From contig NZ_PYMJ01000048.1 in assembly GCF_003025615.1 (NCBI RefSeq), positions 1-34,432 on the forward strand: a stretch of DNA of 34,432 nt. The letters are read 5' to 3'. A program made the position numbers and the translations under genes. The notes beneath the pieces are model-generated. The model was given only the letters and a program-made list of their open reading frames with translations. It was not told where the DNA came from and did no database searches. Shown piece after piece: positions 16,184-23,499 of this stretch; the stretch's first letter is position 1; the number at the start of each line of letters is the position of its first letter. The DNA comes from Photobacterium frigidiphilum. Its GTDB lineage: Bacteria > Pseudomonadota > Gammaproteobacteria > Enterobacterales > Vibrionaceae.

Positions 16184-16417
16184 ATGAAAATTGAACTTAT
16201 GGTGAATAAAACAGGATTACCGAAAAATGGATTTACCAAACTAGAAAATGAGTTTACTCGACGCATTCATGCTCGGTGGCCTGAGACACACATTCGGTTA
16301 CGCAAAGGGAACAATAACAATTTGACCGTGTTAAGTGCATCAAAAGGTGAGAAAGAAGCGGTCGGCAAACTATTGGAAGAAATGTTTGAAGAAGCGGATG
16401 AATGGCTCTACGAATAA
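16184..16417 (+). CDS. dinI: DinI-family SOS protein
   Basis: A 77-aa protein with the DinI pattern: MKIELMVNKT at the start, FTRRIHARWPETHIRLRKGNNNNLTV in the middle and the acidic helix KEAVGKLLEEMFEEADEWLYE at the end. DinI stabilises or restrains RecA filaments and limits the SOS response. GAAGG precedes the ATG and a LexA box covers the promoter. Plasmids often carry dinI-like genes, which may soften the SOS response to single-stranded DNA entering by conjugation. It is the first gene to the right of the Tn3 element. Confidence 0.88.
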   Translation: MKIELMVNKTGLPKNGFTKLENEFTRRIHARWPETHIRLRKGNNNNLTVLSASKGEKEAVGKLLEEMFEEADEWLYE

Positions 16418-16642
16418 AACGGCTCTTTTGAGCTTTTCGATGGCTGTTTGTGGTAAGTCGGCTGGTAATATTGGTGTTGAAATGTACCAGTCGATAAGTA
16501 ACCAATTGAAATTTAATGATTAATCATTGGTACACTTTCCTGCTAATGGGTCCAGGTGCGGTGTTAATTGTTCGCCACCATCGCAATCAAATATTATCTG
16601 ATTGCGGATCCCTCCTTATCATTTTAACGGGTCACATTTGTA

Positions 16643-16679
16643 GGTATTTACTGTAATTACGATAATTACAGTAAATACC
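16643..16679. promoter_or_regulatory. 37-bp perfect palindromic operator upstream of kfrA
   Basis: Two 17-base arms (GGTATTTACTGTAATTA and its complement) are separated by CGA. The palindrome ends 13 bases before the -35 of the promoter at 16692-16720. KfrA proteins repress their own gene through such AT-rich inverted repeats. Confidence 0.85.
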
Positions 16680-16691
16680 GTAATTATTATG

Positions 16692-16720
16692 TTTACACTG
16701 ATGCTGTTTTTTTATACAAT
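16692..16720 (+). promoter_or_regulatory. kfrA promoter
   Basis: TTTACA (16692-16697) and TACAAT (16715-16720) with a 17-base spacer. It lies immediately downstream of the large palindrome and about 40 bases before the kfrA start. Confidence 0.7.
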
Positions 16721-16760
16721 GAAAACAGTTGATTGGGTTGTTCTTACTAAGGGGATTTTG

Positions 16761-17867
16761 ATGGTAGCGGCTAAAGTAAAGGAAGAGAAAGTATTTGAGT
16801 TGGCGAATCGCATTGTTGGTCAAGGTGAGTGGCCAACGGTTCTCAAGCTGCACAAAACCCTTGGTGAAGGTAGTTACACCACTATTCAAAAGTACCTAAA
16901 GAATTGGGAGCAATCAGAGGCGGGTATGCTGGCTAAAGAGGCGGCTTTACCTGATGAATTGGTGCTACCTGCTAGTGCATCTGATGCTATGCAGGTTGCA
17001 TTAAAAACGATCTGGACGGCAGCACAGCAAGCGGCAACAGAACGTATTGATCAAAGTATTGCTGAAAGTCAGGCCGAGATAGAGGCTCAAGAACTACTCG
17101 CTCAAGAGGTGCTTACTAAAGCTGAAACCACGGAGCTACGACTGATTGATGCTGAGAAACGGATACTGCATTTAGAAAGTGAGCGTGAAACCCACATCGA
17201 TGAACGGGCAACCCTTCGTCAGCAGCTATCGTCCAGTGAGCTTGAACTTACCCGCGAACAGCAGAAAGCGCACAATACCATTGAGCAGCACGGCAAAGAA
17301 ATCACGCAAGTCAATACTGTGCTTCGTGAGACTAAAAAAGTCTTAGAGGCGTTACAGGTCGAGTATGCGAATAAGCAAGATGTGCTCATGGCTGAGGTGG
17401 CAAAACATGACGAAAGCAAACAGTCATTAGCCAGCACAACGGCACAATTAGAGGCGGCCAATGATAAATTGAGTGAATTGGTCAAGCAACTGGATGATAC
17501 GAAGACTGAACTATCAACGTCTCAAGCACAGCTGATTGCTGAGTTGTCACGCCATGATGAAACCAAGCAAAGCCTGGCTGGCGCCAATGCAGAGTTGAAA
17601 GCCTCAGAGCGATTGTTAACTAATATTGAATCTCAACTACTTGAGCAAAAGCAAACAAATAACACGTTGTCCGAGTCTATAACCCTTGTTCGTAATGAAC
17701 TGACTGACAGTAAGGTGAATGAGTCAGTATTACGGGGTGAGCTGTCTAAGGTGGATGCGTTAAGCGACGAGAACAAGGCGTTACGCCAGGCACTCGATGG
17801 CAACATAGCGAAATACATTGAAAAACTGGGTAACGAAAAGATTAGCAGTGAGCGCGGGGTTAGATGA
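16761..17867 (+). CDS. kfrA: KfrA-like plasmid DNA-binding coiled-coil protein
   Basis: A 368-aa protein. The first 60 residues (KVFELANRIVGQGEWPTVLKLHKTLGEGSYTTIQKYLKNWE) are the KfrA N-terminal helix-turn-helix domain. From about residue 100 to the end it is a very long coiled coil rich in Gln, Glu, Ala and Leu, with internal near-repeats such as AEVAKHDESKQSLA and AELSRHDETKQSLA. KfrA binds plasmid DNA, represses itself and supports stable inheritance, probably as a filament or nucleoid-like scaffold. I chose the ATG at 16761, which has AAGGGG upstream and starts the known domain, rather than one at 16689 that overlaps the promoter. Confidence 0.88.
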   Translation: MVAAKVKEEKVFELANRIVGQGEWPTVLKLHKTLGEGSYTTIQKYLKNWEQSEAGMLAKEAALPDELVLPASASDAMQVALKTIWTAAQQAATERIDQSIAESQAEIEAQELLAQEVLTKAETTELRLIDAEKRILHLESERETHIDERATLRQQLSSSELELTREQQKAHNTIEQHGKEITQVNTVLRETKKVLEALQVEYANKQDVLMAEVAKHDESKQSLASTTAQLEAANDKLSELVKQLDDTKTELSTSQAQLIAELSRHDETKQSLAGANAELKASERLLTNIESQLLEQKQTNNTLSESITLVRNELTDSKVNESVLRGELSKVDALSDENKALRQALDGNIAKYIEKLGNEKISSERGVR

Positions 17868-17991
17868 TGAAATCATTCAGATTTGTATCATTATTGATGT
17901 GCTTGGAAAGGTGCTGTTCGAGTCGTTGGTCAGGCCGCCCGTCGATATAGAGCCAGAAGCGAGTGACATACCCGGGATCACCATTAGGTAG
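17860..17991 (-). pseudogene. Short gene remnant facing kfrA, unrecognised
   Basis: A minus-strand frame of 43 codons reads like the end of a real protein (GDPGYVTRFWLYIDGRPDQ, then RLEQHLSKHINND) and stops at 17860, overlapping the kfrA stop. Upstream it is closed by a TAA at 17994 and has no start codon. A 9-base inverted repeat (CCATTAGGT/ACCTAATGG, 17981-18010) marks the break. I infer a truncated gene, but no family was recognised. Confidence 0.35.
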
Positions 17992-18150
17992 TTAGTACAA
18001 CCTAATGGATAACTAGTCCCACGGTATAAAGTCAAAATCAGACGGTGTCGGATATTGACATATTGACACCTCCGTCATATGCTTACCTTGCTAAGTTGAG
18101 TACAGTATTTTAGTTAAGCACCTACCACGGCTTGACTATCAGATACAAAG

Positions 18151-18175
18151 AAACCGCCCAAACGGCGGTTTTTTT
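18151..18175 (+). terminator. Rho-independent terminator
   Basis: Arms AAACCGCC and GGCGGTTT with a five-base loop, followed by a T run. It ends transcription from kfrA or from the short region before it, and isolates the small locus that follows. Confidence 0.9.
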
Positions 18176-18258
18176 GTGTCTGGAGAATATGACCTACCAA
18201 AAAATACATTTCTCTCATATAATCATTTAGCTAAGTAAGTCATCATTATGATTCTAGA

Positions 18259-18290
18259 CACCCTAACAATGCTTTTGCATTGTTAGGGTG
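18259..18290. repeat. Perfect 14-bp hairpin in the leader of a small gene
   Basis: CACCCTAACAATGC and its exact complement are separated by TTTT. The ends (CCCTAACAA/TTGTTAGGG) recall the outer arms of integron attC sites, but the inner part of an attC is missing. It has no T run after it, so it is probably an RNA-stabilising structure or a protein site. Confidence 0.7.
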
Positions 18291-18469
18291 GGACTATGTT
18301 CTGCCCTTTATGTCCCATTCGGCTGGTGTGGTAGCCAGTTTCTAGCCTATAGAATGGATTTCATAAATCTAACAGTCGTATGCTGTACTCAACTTAGTAC
18401 ATCTTGCAAAGCTTCAATTCGGTTAGAAGTTGATTCTTCGCTACGGCTCCAAATATTGGAGAGTGCTCA

Positions 18470-18595
18470 GTGATTATCGATTCAACGATTGTCATTTGTG
18501 CTTTGATTGCTGCTCTAGTGTGGGTTGTTAGTGTCAAGATTTCGATCGGAAACATTAGCATCAACATTTTCAGTAACAACCGCAAGAAAGACTAA
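18470..18595 (+). CDS. 41-aa membrane peptide, possible type I toxin
   Basis: A GTG start with GGAG eight bases upstream opens a 41-residue frame. Residues 3-22 (IDSTIVICALIAALVWVVSV) form one membrane helix, and the tail is polar and basic (FSNNRKKD). A strong terminator follows 21 bases after the stop and another terminator lies 300 bases before the start, so this is a self-contained transcription unit. About 200 bases of leader carry the perfect hairpin at 18259 and other short inverted repeats. A short hydrophobic peptide behind a long structured leader is the layout of type I toxins, but no antisense RNA gene or known family was identified. Confidence 0.5.
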   Translation: MIIDSTIVICALIAALVWVVSVKISIGNISINIFSNNRKKD

Positions 18596-18616
18596 CTGAA
18601 CAAAAAAATATTTTTG

Positions 18617-18640
18617 ACCCGCCTTAGTGCGGGTTTTTTT
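18617..18640 (+). terminator. Rho-independent terminator of the small peptide gene
   Basis: Arms ACCCGC and GCGGGT with a six-base loop, followed by seven T. It lies directly downstream of the 41-aa frame. Confidence 0.9.
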
Positions 18641-18765
18641 GTACTTCAACATCACTGTTAAGTTGCGATGTGACAATGAACAAGCAACTGTGTTGCGTTC
18701 GTTGTGGCATCGTGACCGACAAGCGTAGCGCGTCAGTAAATATTCCCGATTTAGACCCTATTTAA

Positions 18766-19448
18766 CATATCACATACAAGCTGAACAACCGTGAAATTGA
18801 AGAGATATTGGCAGAGCGTGGTATCAATGTTGACCACTCAACATTGAACCGCTGGGTCATCAAATATGCGCCATTGCTAGAACATCGTGCCCGACAGGTG
18901 AAAAAGGCAGTCGCGTCTTCGTAGCGGATGGACGAGACCTATATCAACGTCAAAGGCCAATGGAAATATTACTACCGGGCCGTTGATAAGCACGGTGATG
19001 TGATTGATTTTCTACTGCGTGATAAGCGGGATGAAAAAGCGGCTAGAGCCTTTTTCCAAAAGGCCATCTGTCAACATGGAATACCAGAGAAAGTGGTTAT
19101 TGACGGCAGCCATTCCAACGCGTTAACACTGCATCATATCAATGTTGAGCTTTGGAATAACGGGCACATGCTAAGTTTAATTGAAATCCTTTCAATCAAG
19201 TATCTGAACAATATCGTCGAGCAAAGCCACCGCAGGGTGAAAGGTAAAATGAATCAATGTTTAGGATGGAAATCAGACGAAGGAGCAAAGGCCACACTCG
19301 CTGGCGTGGAGCTGTGGTCGATGATTAAAAACGGACAGCTCGACAACCCTGAATGTTTATCTGTTTGGGATGAATTTTACGCGCTAGCAGCCTAATTACA
19401 TCTGAAAATCAGTGCGCGTGTAGTTAGACTAAACTCTGCGACAAAACC
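18766..19448 (+). pseudogene. IS6-family transposase remnant with an internal stop
   Basis: The frame gives the IS6/IS26-type helix-turn-helix (YKLNNREIEEILAERGINVDHSTLNRW) and then the DDE domain: MDETYINVKGQWKYYYRAVDKHG, VVIDGSHSNA and EQSHRRVKGK. Codon 18922-18924 is TAG where the family has Trp (S-W-R-M-D-E-T-Y), so the protein is cut before the first catalytic Asp. The N-terminal 20-30 residues are also missing. The coding part ends at 19395 and the right inverted repeat TGCGACAAAACC lies at 19437-19448; no left repeat was found. Transposition of this copy alone is not possible. Confidence 0.88.
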
Positions 19449-19593
19449 GTATTTATCATTTTATATAAAATCTGTTGCTGTTTATCATAACTTTATGGCA
19501 GTATAAAGTTATGGGGAACAGCAACCTATTCCGAGCCACATGGACAATAGCTGAATTTTAAATTTTCAACTTAATGCTTTTATATAAGGGCTG

Positions 19594-20490
19594 ATGTTGA
19601 GTGGCGGCGTCAGTACGGAATATAAAAGTATGTCTAAAATTCTTAAAACTCGTCGTAAATTTTTAATTCATGCGATAGATTATGTTTTTGGGGAAAAGTT
19701 AATTAGTGGGCGTGACGCGGCTGATTTATATGCGAATCTCCTCGGTTTTGAAAATAACAATAATCTTAACTACTTGATTAAAAGTAATAAAATAGCAGTT
19801 ACAGCAATCAGTCATGATTGGGACTCGCTTGATGATGATGCTCTTAGTATTTTTAAGCAATATTTGCCTAAAATTGAAAGCCGTCAGTTACTGGAAGTAG
19901 ATCGATTATCACAACCTAATTTCAGTTTAGCTGATAGTGTTTGGAGACCTCGTCTTATCTCGTTATTAAAAGGTGTAACTAACCTTTTAGAGCTACGATA
20001 TGGTACTAAATCAAAAGTATCTAGTGAATTGGCCGTCTTGTTAATTTCTTTAGCTGATAGACAAATCTACAATGATAAGGCCCGTAACCGATTATTTATA
20101 ATATGTTCGGTTTTGGTACATTTTGTGGTGACAAAAAAAATATCAGCTATTCGTTGGTTAGATATTGCAGTGCTATATCAACCTCAAAGCTTTAATTTTT
20201 TGATAGACCATATTTATGGCTATCAAGAAAAATTCATATCTGATAGTTATGTATTAAAAGAAGTTTTACGTTATGCAGATAAAGATTGTTCTGTTTTTTT
20301 TAATCATGACTCAGCTTTTGAAGTATTTCAGAATCTTTTTGTTGAACTTGGTGTTGATAATACCGCGTGTGAGTTATCCAACGATGTTGGAAAAGCTATT
20401 TTTGGTGATTTTGGAAATATTGGGGCTTATAAAGCGAGATATAAATCAGATATGGACGATATCCTTTTGCTAGCTCGGGGCATAAGGTGA
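19594..20490 (+). CDS. Hypothetical protein, about 298 aa
   Basis: A long AT-rich frame encoding a soluble, largely helical protein. Features are RRKFLIHAIDYVFGEKLISGRDAADLYANLLGF near the start, a hydrophobic stretch NRLFIICSVLVHFVVTKK at about residues 165-182, and IRWLDIAVLYQ after it. I recognise no family. The ATG at 19594 has AAGGG four bases before it, which is close; an in-frame ATG at 19630 (MSKILKTRR) is an equally reasonable start. It lies between an IS6 remnant and hok/sok, and faces the hok gene across a bidirectional hairpin. Such genes beside partition loci are often plasmid-specific. Confidence 0.6.
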   Translation: MLSGGVSTEYKSMSKILKTRRKFLIHAIDYVFGEKLISGRDAADLYANLLGFENNNNLNYLIKSNKIAVTAISHDWDSLDDDALSIFKQYLPKIESRQLLEVDRLSQPNFSLADSVWRPRLISLLKGVTNLLELRYGTKSKVSSELAVLLISLADRQIYNDKARNRLFIICSVLVHFVVTKKISAIRWLDIAVLYQPQSFNFLIDHIYGYQEKFISDSYVLKEVLRYADKDCSVFFNHDSAFEVFQNLFVELGVDNTACELSNDVGKAIFGDFGNIGAYKARYKSDMDDILLLARGIR

Positions 20491-20553
20491 AATATTTCGA
20501 TGTAGCTGAAGAAAGATTGGGTGCTCATTGGCAATGTTACCAAACAAAACCTG

Positions 20554-20579
20554 AAATGGTGGGGCGAACCCCACCATTT
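20554..20579 (-). terminator. Hairpin ending the hok transcript
   Basis: Arms AAATGGTGGGG and CCCCACCATTT with a four-base loop, followed on the minus strand by CAGGTTTTG. It lies three bases beyond the hok stop. It could act on both strands and also end the gene at 19594-20490. Confidence 0.75.
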
Positions 20580-20582
20580 AGG

Positions 20583-20735
20583 CTAGTCTCTTACTTCGTA
20601 GGACAAGACGGCCTTAAAGAGTTTCTTTCCATCCTGGTATTGGATGGAACAGAGGTCATCTCTGACCAGCGCCAGTGCTATTAAAAGTGTGAAACACACT
20701 ATCAATAAACGTATTGGGAAATTTCTTTTCAGCAT
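20583..20735 (-). CDS. hok: Hok/Gef-family type I toxin
   Basis: A 50-aa membrane toxin: basic start KRNFPIR, one membrane helix LLIVCFTLLIALALV, then the family signature LCSIQYQDGKKLFKAVLSYE. Hok depolarises the inner membrane and kills plasmid-free daughter cells once the unstable antisense RNA decays. The ATG at 20735 follows GAGG. CCTCT (20760-20756) can pair with this AGAGG, hiding the ribosome site as in known hok mRNAs. An ATG at 20786 in the same frame would give a 67-aa extended form, the layout of mokC/hokC in E. coli. The antisense RNA gene overlaps this leader. A plus-strand frame across the region (20487-20684) is probably not a gene. Confidence 0.9.
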   Translation of the reverse strand: MLKRNFPIRLLIVCFTLLIALALVRDDLCSIQYQDGKKLFKAVLSYEVRD

Positions 20736-20772
20736 AGCTTGCCCTCTTTGGTAAGAGAGGCTAACATCAGAA

Positions 20773-20825
20773 TTGTCTAGATACATCTGTTGGCCTCGTT
20801 GATTGAAAAATTAACGGGGCTTTCA
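20773..20825 (+). ncRNA. sok: Sok antisense RNA
   Basis: On the strand opposite to the hok leader, TTGCCC (20739-20744) and TAACAT (20762-20767) with a 17-base spacer make a promoter. About 50 bases on, GCCTCGTT (20793-20800) and AACGGGGC (20813-20820) form a hairpin followed by TTTC. The terminator GGCCTCG...CGGGGCTTT closely resembles that of E. coli SokC as I recall it. Sok pairs with the hok/mok leader and blocks translation. The exact ends are inferred. Confidence 0.75.
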
Positions 20826-21300
20826 TCTATCTGACATTCACAAAACTGTTGTTATGCTCCTGACAGATATCCAAGAGCACCCGTCGCGTATTCTACCCTA
20901 CTCTTTCTCTTTAAGTCACTGTTTTGATATCGAGGACAATTCACTTGCTGTTTTGGGGTGAAATTCAATCAAGCTACCGTTGTGACAGTTAATTTTCACT
21001 AAAACGCCCGCATTTTACATAATGTACATAATCATCACCGGCGAACACTGTCCAATTGAAATCATGCCCCCTACCCTTCAAAACTACCTCTTCACTACGC
21101 CAAAATTATCCACATTTTTTGTGACTAAGTTGTTATCAAAAAGCCAGGTTACGTTTAACCGCATTTTTAACCCCAACCCCCTAAAACGATCACTTTTCTC
21201 CGTTTGCCATGATGCTAGTTTTGTATCGATTGATTTTTGAGGAGATTGCCCCCATTTCTCCTTGTAGGTTGAATTCCATTTGTTATGAGTACCCATCGTT
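20826..21300. other. Gene-free AT-rich region, possible origin of replication
   Basis: No gene longer than a few dozen codons is supported. It holds a perfect DnaA-box match, TTATCCACA (21106-21114), and clusters of C-rich runs (for example CCCCAACCCCC near 21171). I found no convincing array of iterons. Its place between hok/sok and a gene for an unknown 195-aa protein followed by parA makes it the best origin candidate in the window, at low confidence. Confidence 0.3.
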
Positions 21301-21888
21301 TTGTCTAAAGAAAATTATCACCAACTCCTCTCTGATGTGATCGAAAATAGTTTGTTGCACCTGTATGGCCAAGTAGCAAGTAATGATCATTTTGTGCCTT
21401 TGGCTAAGCGCAACACGCTTCTTTGTAAATACCTCAAACCCAAACTCAAGCAGCCTAAATACAAAGTTATTAAGGGTGACATTAAGCGAATGGTTTTAGC
21501 GGGTCAGTGTAAAGGTGGGGACTTGGAAGCGAAGCTGAATGAACTCTATACCCTATCGCTGAGTTATCAGGCTAAAGCAAACGATACACAGCGTTTATAT
21601 GACTTACTCAATATATTGTTACACGAGCATGGTTTTGATTCGAAGATGTTTGATGAGTCAGTTAAGACTGAGCCTGGTGTTATTTATATTTTGAAGGAGC
21701 ATTTAGAGAATTGTTTTGAGGCGAACGGAAAGCAGATTGCACCGGTATCTATGTTGATTGAACATGAATCGGTTTCTTCGTTGGTTGAAATTATCAATAA
21801 CACTAAATTGTTCTTCGCGACATTGAAAGAATGTAATGAAAAGACCAAGCAAGCACATATTGAGTTACATCCAATTACGATTAAATAA
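21301..21888 (+). CDS. Hypothetical protein upstream of parA, about 195 aa
   Basis: A soluble, helical, slightly basic protein with PLAKRNTLLCKYLKPKLKQPKYK and a later LYDLLNILLHEHGFD segment. No family was recognised. The start is unclear: the frame opens with TTG at 21301 and no ribosome site. An ATG at 21285 in another frame would join it if one T were removed from the TTTT run at 21299-21302, giving a start MSTHRLSKENYHQ; this may be a sequencing error, a recent mutation or a slip site. It lies directly after the putative origin and 94 bases before parA. A role in replication is possible by position, but it does not resemble the Rep proteins I know. Confidence 0.55.
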   Translation: MSKENYHQLLSDVIENSLLHLYGQVASNDHFVPLAKRNTLLCKYLKPKLKQPKYKVIKGDIKRMVLAGQCKGGDLEAKLNELYTLSLSYQAKANDTQRLYDLLNILLHEHGFDSKMFDESVKTEPGVIYILKEHLENCFEANGKQIAPVSMLIEHESVSSLVEIINNTKLFFATLKECNEKTKQAHIELHPITIK

Positions 21889-21948
21889 TGCACTACATAA
21901 TATTTGCCTATTAAAATAGGTTGTTACGTTTTTTTTGTTGTCAGGGAA

Positions 21949-21967
21949 GTAATACAATTAGTATTAC
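21949..21967. promoter_or_regulatory. Palindromic operator before parA
   Basis: GTAATAC and GTATTAC flank AATTA, a perfect seven-base dyad ending 15 bases before the parA ATG. The same arms recur at 23052-23070, and a half-like copy (AGTAATACT) lies at 22754-22762 before the second gene. I infer binding sites for the partition protein pair. Confidence 0.75.
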
Positions 21968-21982
21968 TTTTTAGGGGGCAAT

Positions 21983-22747
21983 ATGAAAACGATAGCTGTT
22001 CTTAATCAAAAAGGTGGCGTTGGTAAAACCACGACAACAATAAACTTAGCTGATGTATTAGCTAAGCAAGGGAAACAGGTACTTGTTGTTGACCTTGATC
22101 CCCAAGGAAATTTATCAAAAGTCATTTCTGGCGGTGAAGTGCGCTTTGATCCAAATGTTATGGACCTCTTTGCTAAAGATAATAAAGCAGATGTTCGAGC
22201 TATGATTCGGTCTGCATATGATAGTGAGAACTTTTTTTACATTCCTACTGATATTAGATTAAGTAGAGTTATTGAAGCTGGATTAACACTTAGCTTTAGG
22301 GAAGTTCGATTAACTAATCACCTTAATAAATTAAAAGATGATTTTGATTACATCCTTTTAGATTGCCCCCCTAATTTATCTCTAACAACGACGAATGCAA
22401 TCGTGGCTGCTGATTTATTTTTGATGCCTGTTAATAGTGGCGTTTTTGCATTAGATGGCCTTGAAGATTTGTTAGATGCTTTGAATGAAGTTAGCCAAGA
22501 TCAAAGCCTAAACTATTATGTTTTCCGAAACGAAGTTGCCGCGCAAAACAAAGTTATCAATGGGGCTATTGAAGAGGACCTTTTACAGATAGCCGAAGGG
22601 CGGATTCTAAAAACAAGTATTAGACGGTCTGAGCATATTGGTCAGGCTTCATTTATGTCGATGCCCCTTAGTAAGTATAAAAAAGGGTCTACAGCTATAA
22701 ATGATTATAAATCGCTGGCAAAAGAAATTATTGGTTTGTTTAAATAG
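21983..22747 (+). CDS. parA: ParA-type partition ATPase
   Basis: A 254-aa deviant Walker ATPase. Residues 9-16 are KGGVGKTT, with the second lysine signature of the family; VVDLDPQGNLS and YILLDCPPNLSL follow. It has no N-terminal DNA-binding domain, so it resembles the short (type Ib or Soj-like) ParA proteins that pattern on the nucleoid and pull plasmids apart. GGGGG lies five bases before the ATG. A palindromic operator covers the promoter, and the likely centromere-binding partner follows 26 bases after the stop. The sequence is intact. Confidence 0.93.
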   Translation: MKTIAVLNQKGGVGKTTTTINLADVLAKQGKQVLVVDLDPQGNLSKVISGGEVRFDPNVMDLFAKDNKADVRAMIRSAYDSENFFYIPTDIRLSRVIEAGLTLSFREVRLTNHLNKLKDDFDYILLDCPPNLSLTTTNAIVAADLFLMPVNSGVFALDGLEDLLDALNEVSQDQSLNYYVFRNEVAAQNKVINGAIEEDLLQIAEGRILKTSIRRSEHIGQASFMSMPLSKYKKGSTAINDYKSLAKEIIGLFK

Positions 22748-22773
22748 ATATTTAGTAATACTTTGGAGGGGGT

Positions 22774-23055
22774 ATGGACTTAAAAAATAGAAAACGTCGT
22801 GAAGATAGACCTAAAAGCGACAAACCACTTACGACCATAGCGACTGTGAAAAAGTCTTCAACTAAACAAGATCCGCCTACATGCTATCGATTTAGTGATT
22901 ACGATAAGGCTGAGATTGCTATGGCTGTAGCTAATGTTAAGACCAAGGCTGCGGCAAAAGTTACACCTGCGAAGTTGCTACGTGCTCTCGTTCGCTTAAA
23001 TAACTTAGGGCTCGTTGACGGACAAGAATTAGTAAAAATGATTGAATCATTGTAA
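22774..23055 (+). CDS. Small ParA partner, probable centromere-binding protein
   Basis: A 93-aa protein with GGAGGGGG before its ATG. The first 35 residues are basic and disordered (NRKRREDRPKSDKP); the rest is helical, with CYRFSDYDKAEIAMAVANVKTKAAAKVTPAKLLRALVRL. That is the position and shape of small ParB-type partners of short ParA proteins, many of which are ribbon-helix-helix proteins with an N-terminal tail that stimulates the ATPase. I see no classical ParB motif. The repeated GTAATAC dyads on both sides of the pair are its likely targets. Confidence 0.6.
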   Translation: MDLKNRKRREDRPKSDKPLTTIATVKKSSTKQDPPTCYRFSDYDKAEIAMAVANVKTKAAAKVTPAKLLRALVRLNNLGLVDGQELVKMIESL

Positions 23056-23070
23056 TACTATTAGTATTAC
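23052..23070. promoter_or_regulatory. Second palindromic operator after the partition pair
   Basis: GTAATAC and GTATTAC flank TATTA. The arms are identical to those at 21949-21967. It overlaps the stop codon of the partner gene and lies before the H-NS-like gene, so it may serve as centromere, or repress the H-NS-like gene, or both. Confidence 0.72.
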
Positions 23071-23103
23071 AAAAAATAAGTTTTAATGTAGAGGTAAACC
23101 TTA

Positions 23104-23490
23104 ATGTCGGAAATAATGAAGCTTTTACTTAACCTACGTTCTTTGCGCGTAACTTGTCGTGAATATTCTTTAGACCAACTTAATGATGCGCTAGGTAAAT
23201 TGAAAACTGTCGTCAATGAGCGAGAAGAAGAAGAGGCTCAGCAGTATGAAGCTGAAAAGGAAAAGCGTGAAAAGCTGGAAGCTTATCGTCAGATGCTTAT
23301 CGAAGATGGCATTGATCTTGAAGAATTAATCGGTAGTTTTACTACTGAAAAGAAAGTAAAAAAGAAACGTGCTCCGCGCCCTGCTAAGTATCGATACACT
23401 GATGATAGCGGTGAAGAAAAAACATGGACAGGCCAAGGTAGAACGCCAAAGTTTCTACAAGATAAAAACCTAGAAGATTTTGCTATCTAA
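23104..23490 (+). CDS. hns: H-NS-like nucleoid protein
   Basis: A 128-aa H-NS/StpA-family protein. Residues 1-60 form the coiled-coil oligomerisation region (LRSLRVTCREYSLDQLNDALGKL); a lysine-rich linker follows, then the DNA-binding domain PAKYRYTDDSGEEKTWTGQGRTPKFLQ with the AT-hook-like loop TWTGQGRTP. Plasmid-borne H-NS proteins silence AT-rich acquired genes and lower the cost of carriage; here the AT-rich curli cluster is an obvious candidate target, by inference. A GAGG site lies before the ATG. A 12-bp hairpin follows ten bases after the stop. Confidence 0.92.
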   Translation: MSEIMKLLLNLRSLRVTCREYSLDQLNDALGKLKTVVNEREEEEAQQYEAEKEKREKLEAYRQMLIEDGIDLEELIGSFTTEKKVKKKRAPRPAKYRYTDDSGEEKTWTGQGRTPKFLQDKNLEDFAI

Positions 23491-23499
23491 TAGGGTTTA

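Noticed and set aside
18259..18290. An integron attC site.
   Set aside because: Only the outer arms look similar; the internal boxes and unpaired bases of an attC are missing and there is no integrase or cassette.
20487..20684. A GTG-start frame of 65 codons coupled to the gene before it.
   Set aside because: It runs through the hok terminator hairpin and opposite to hok, whose protein signature is clear.
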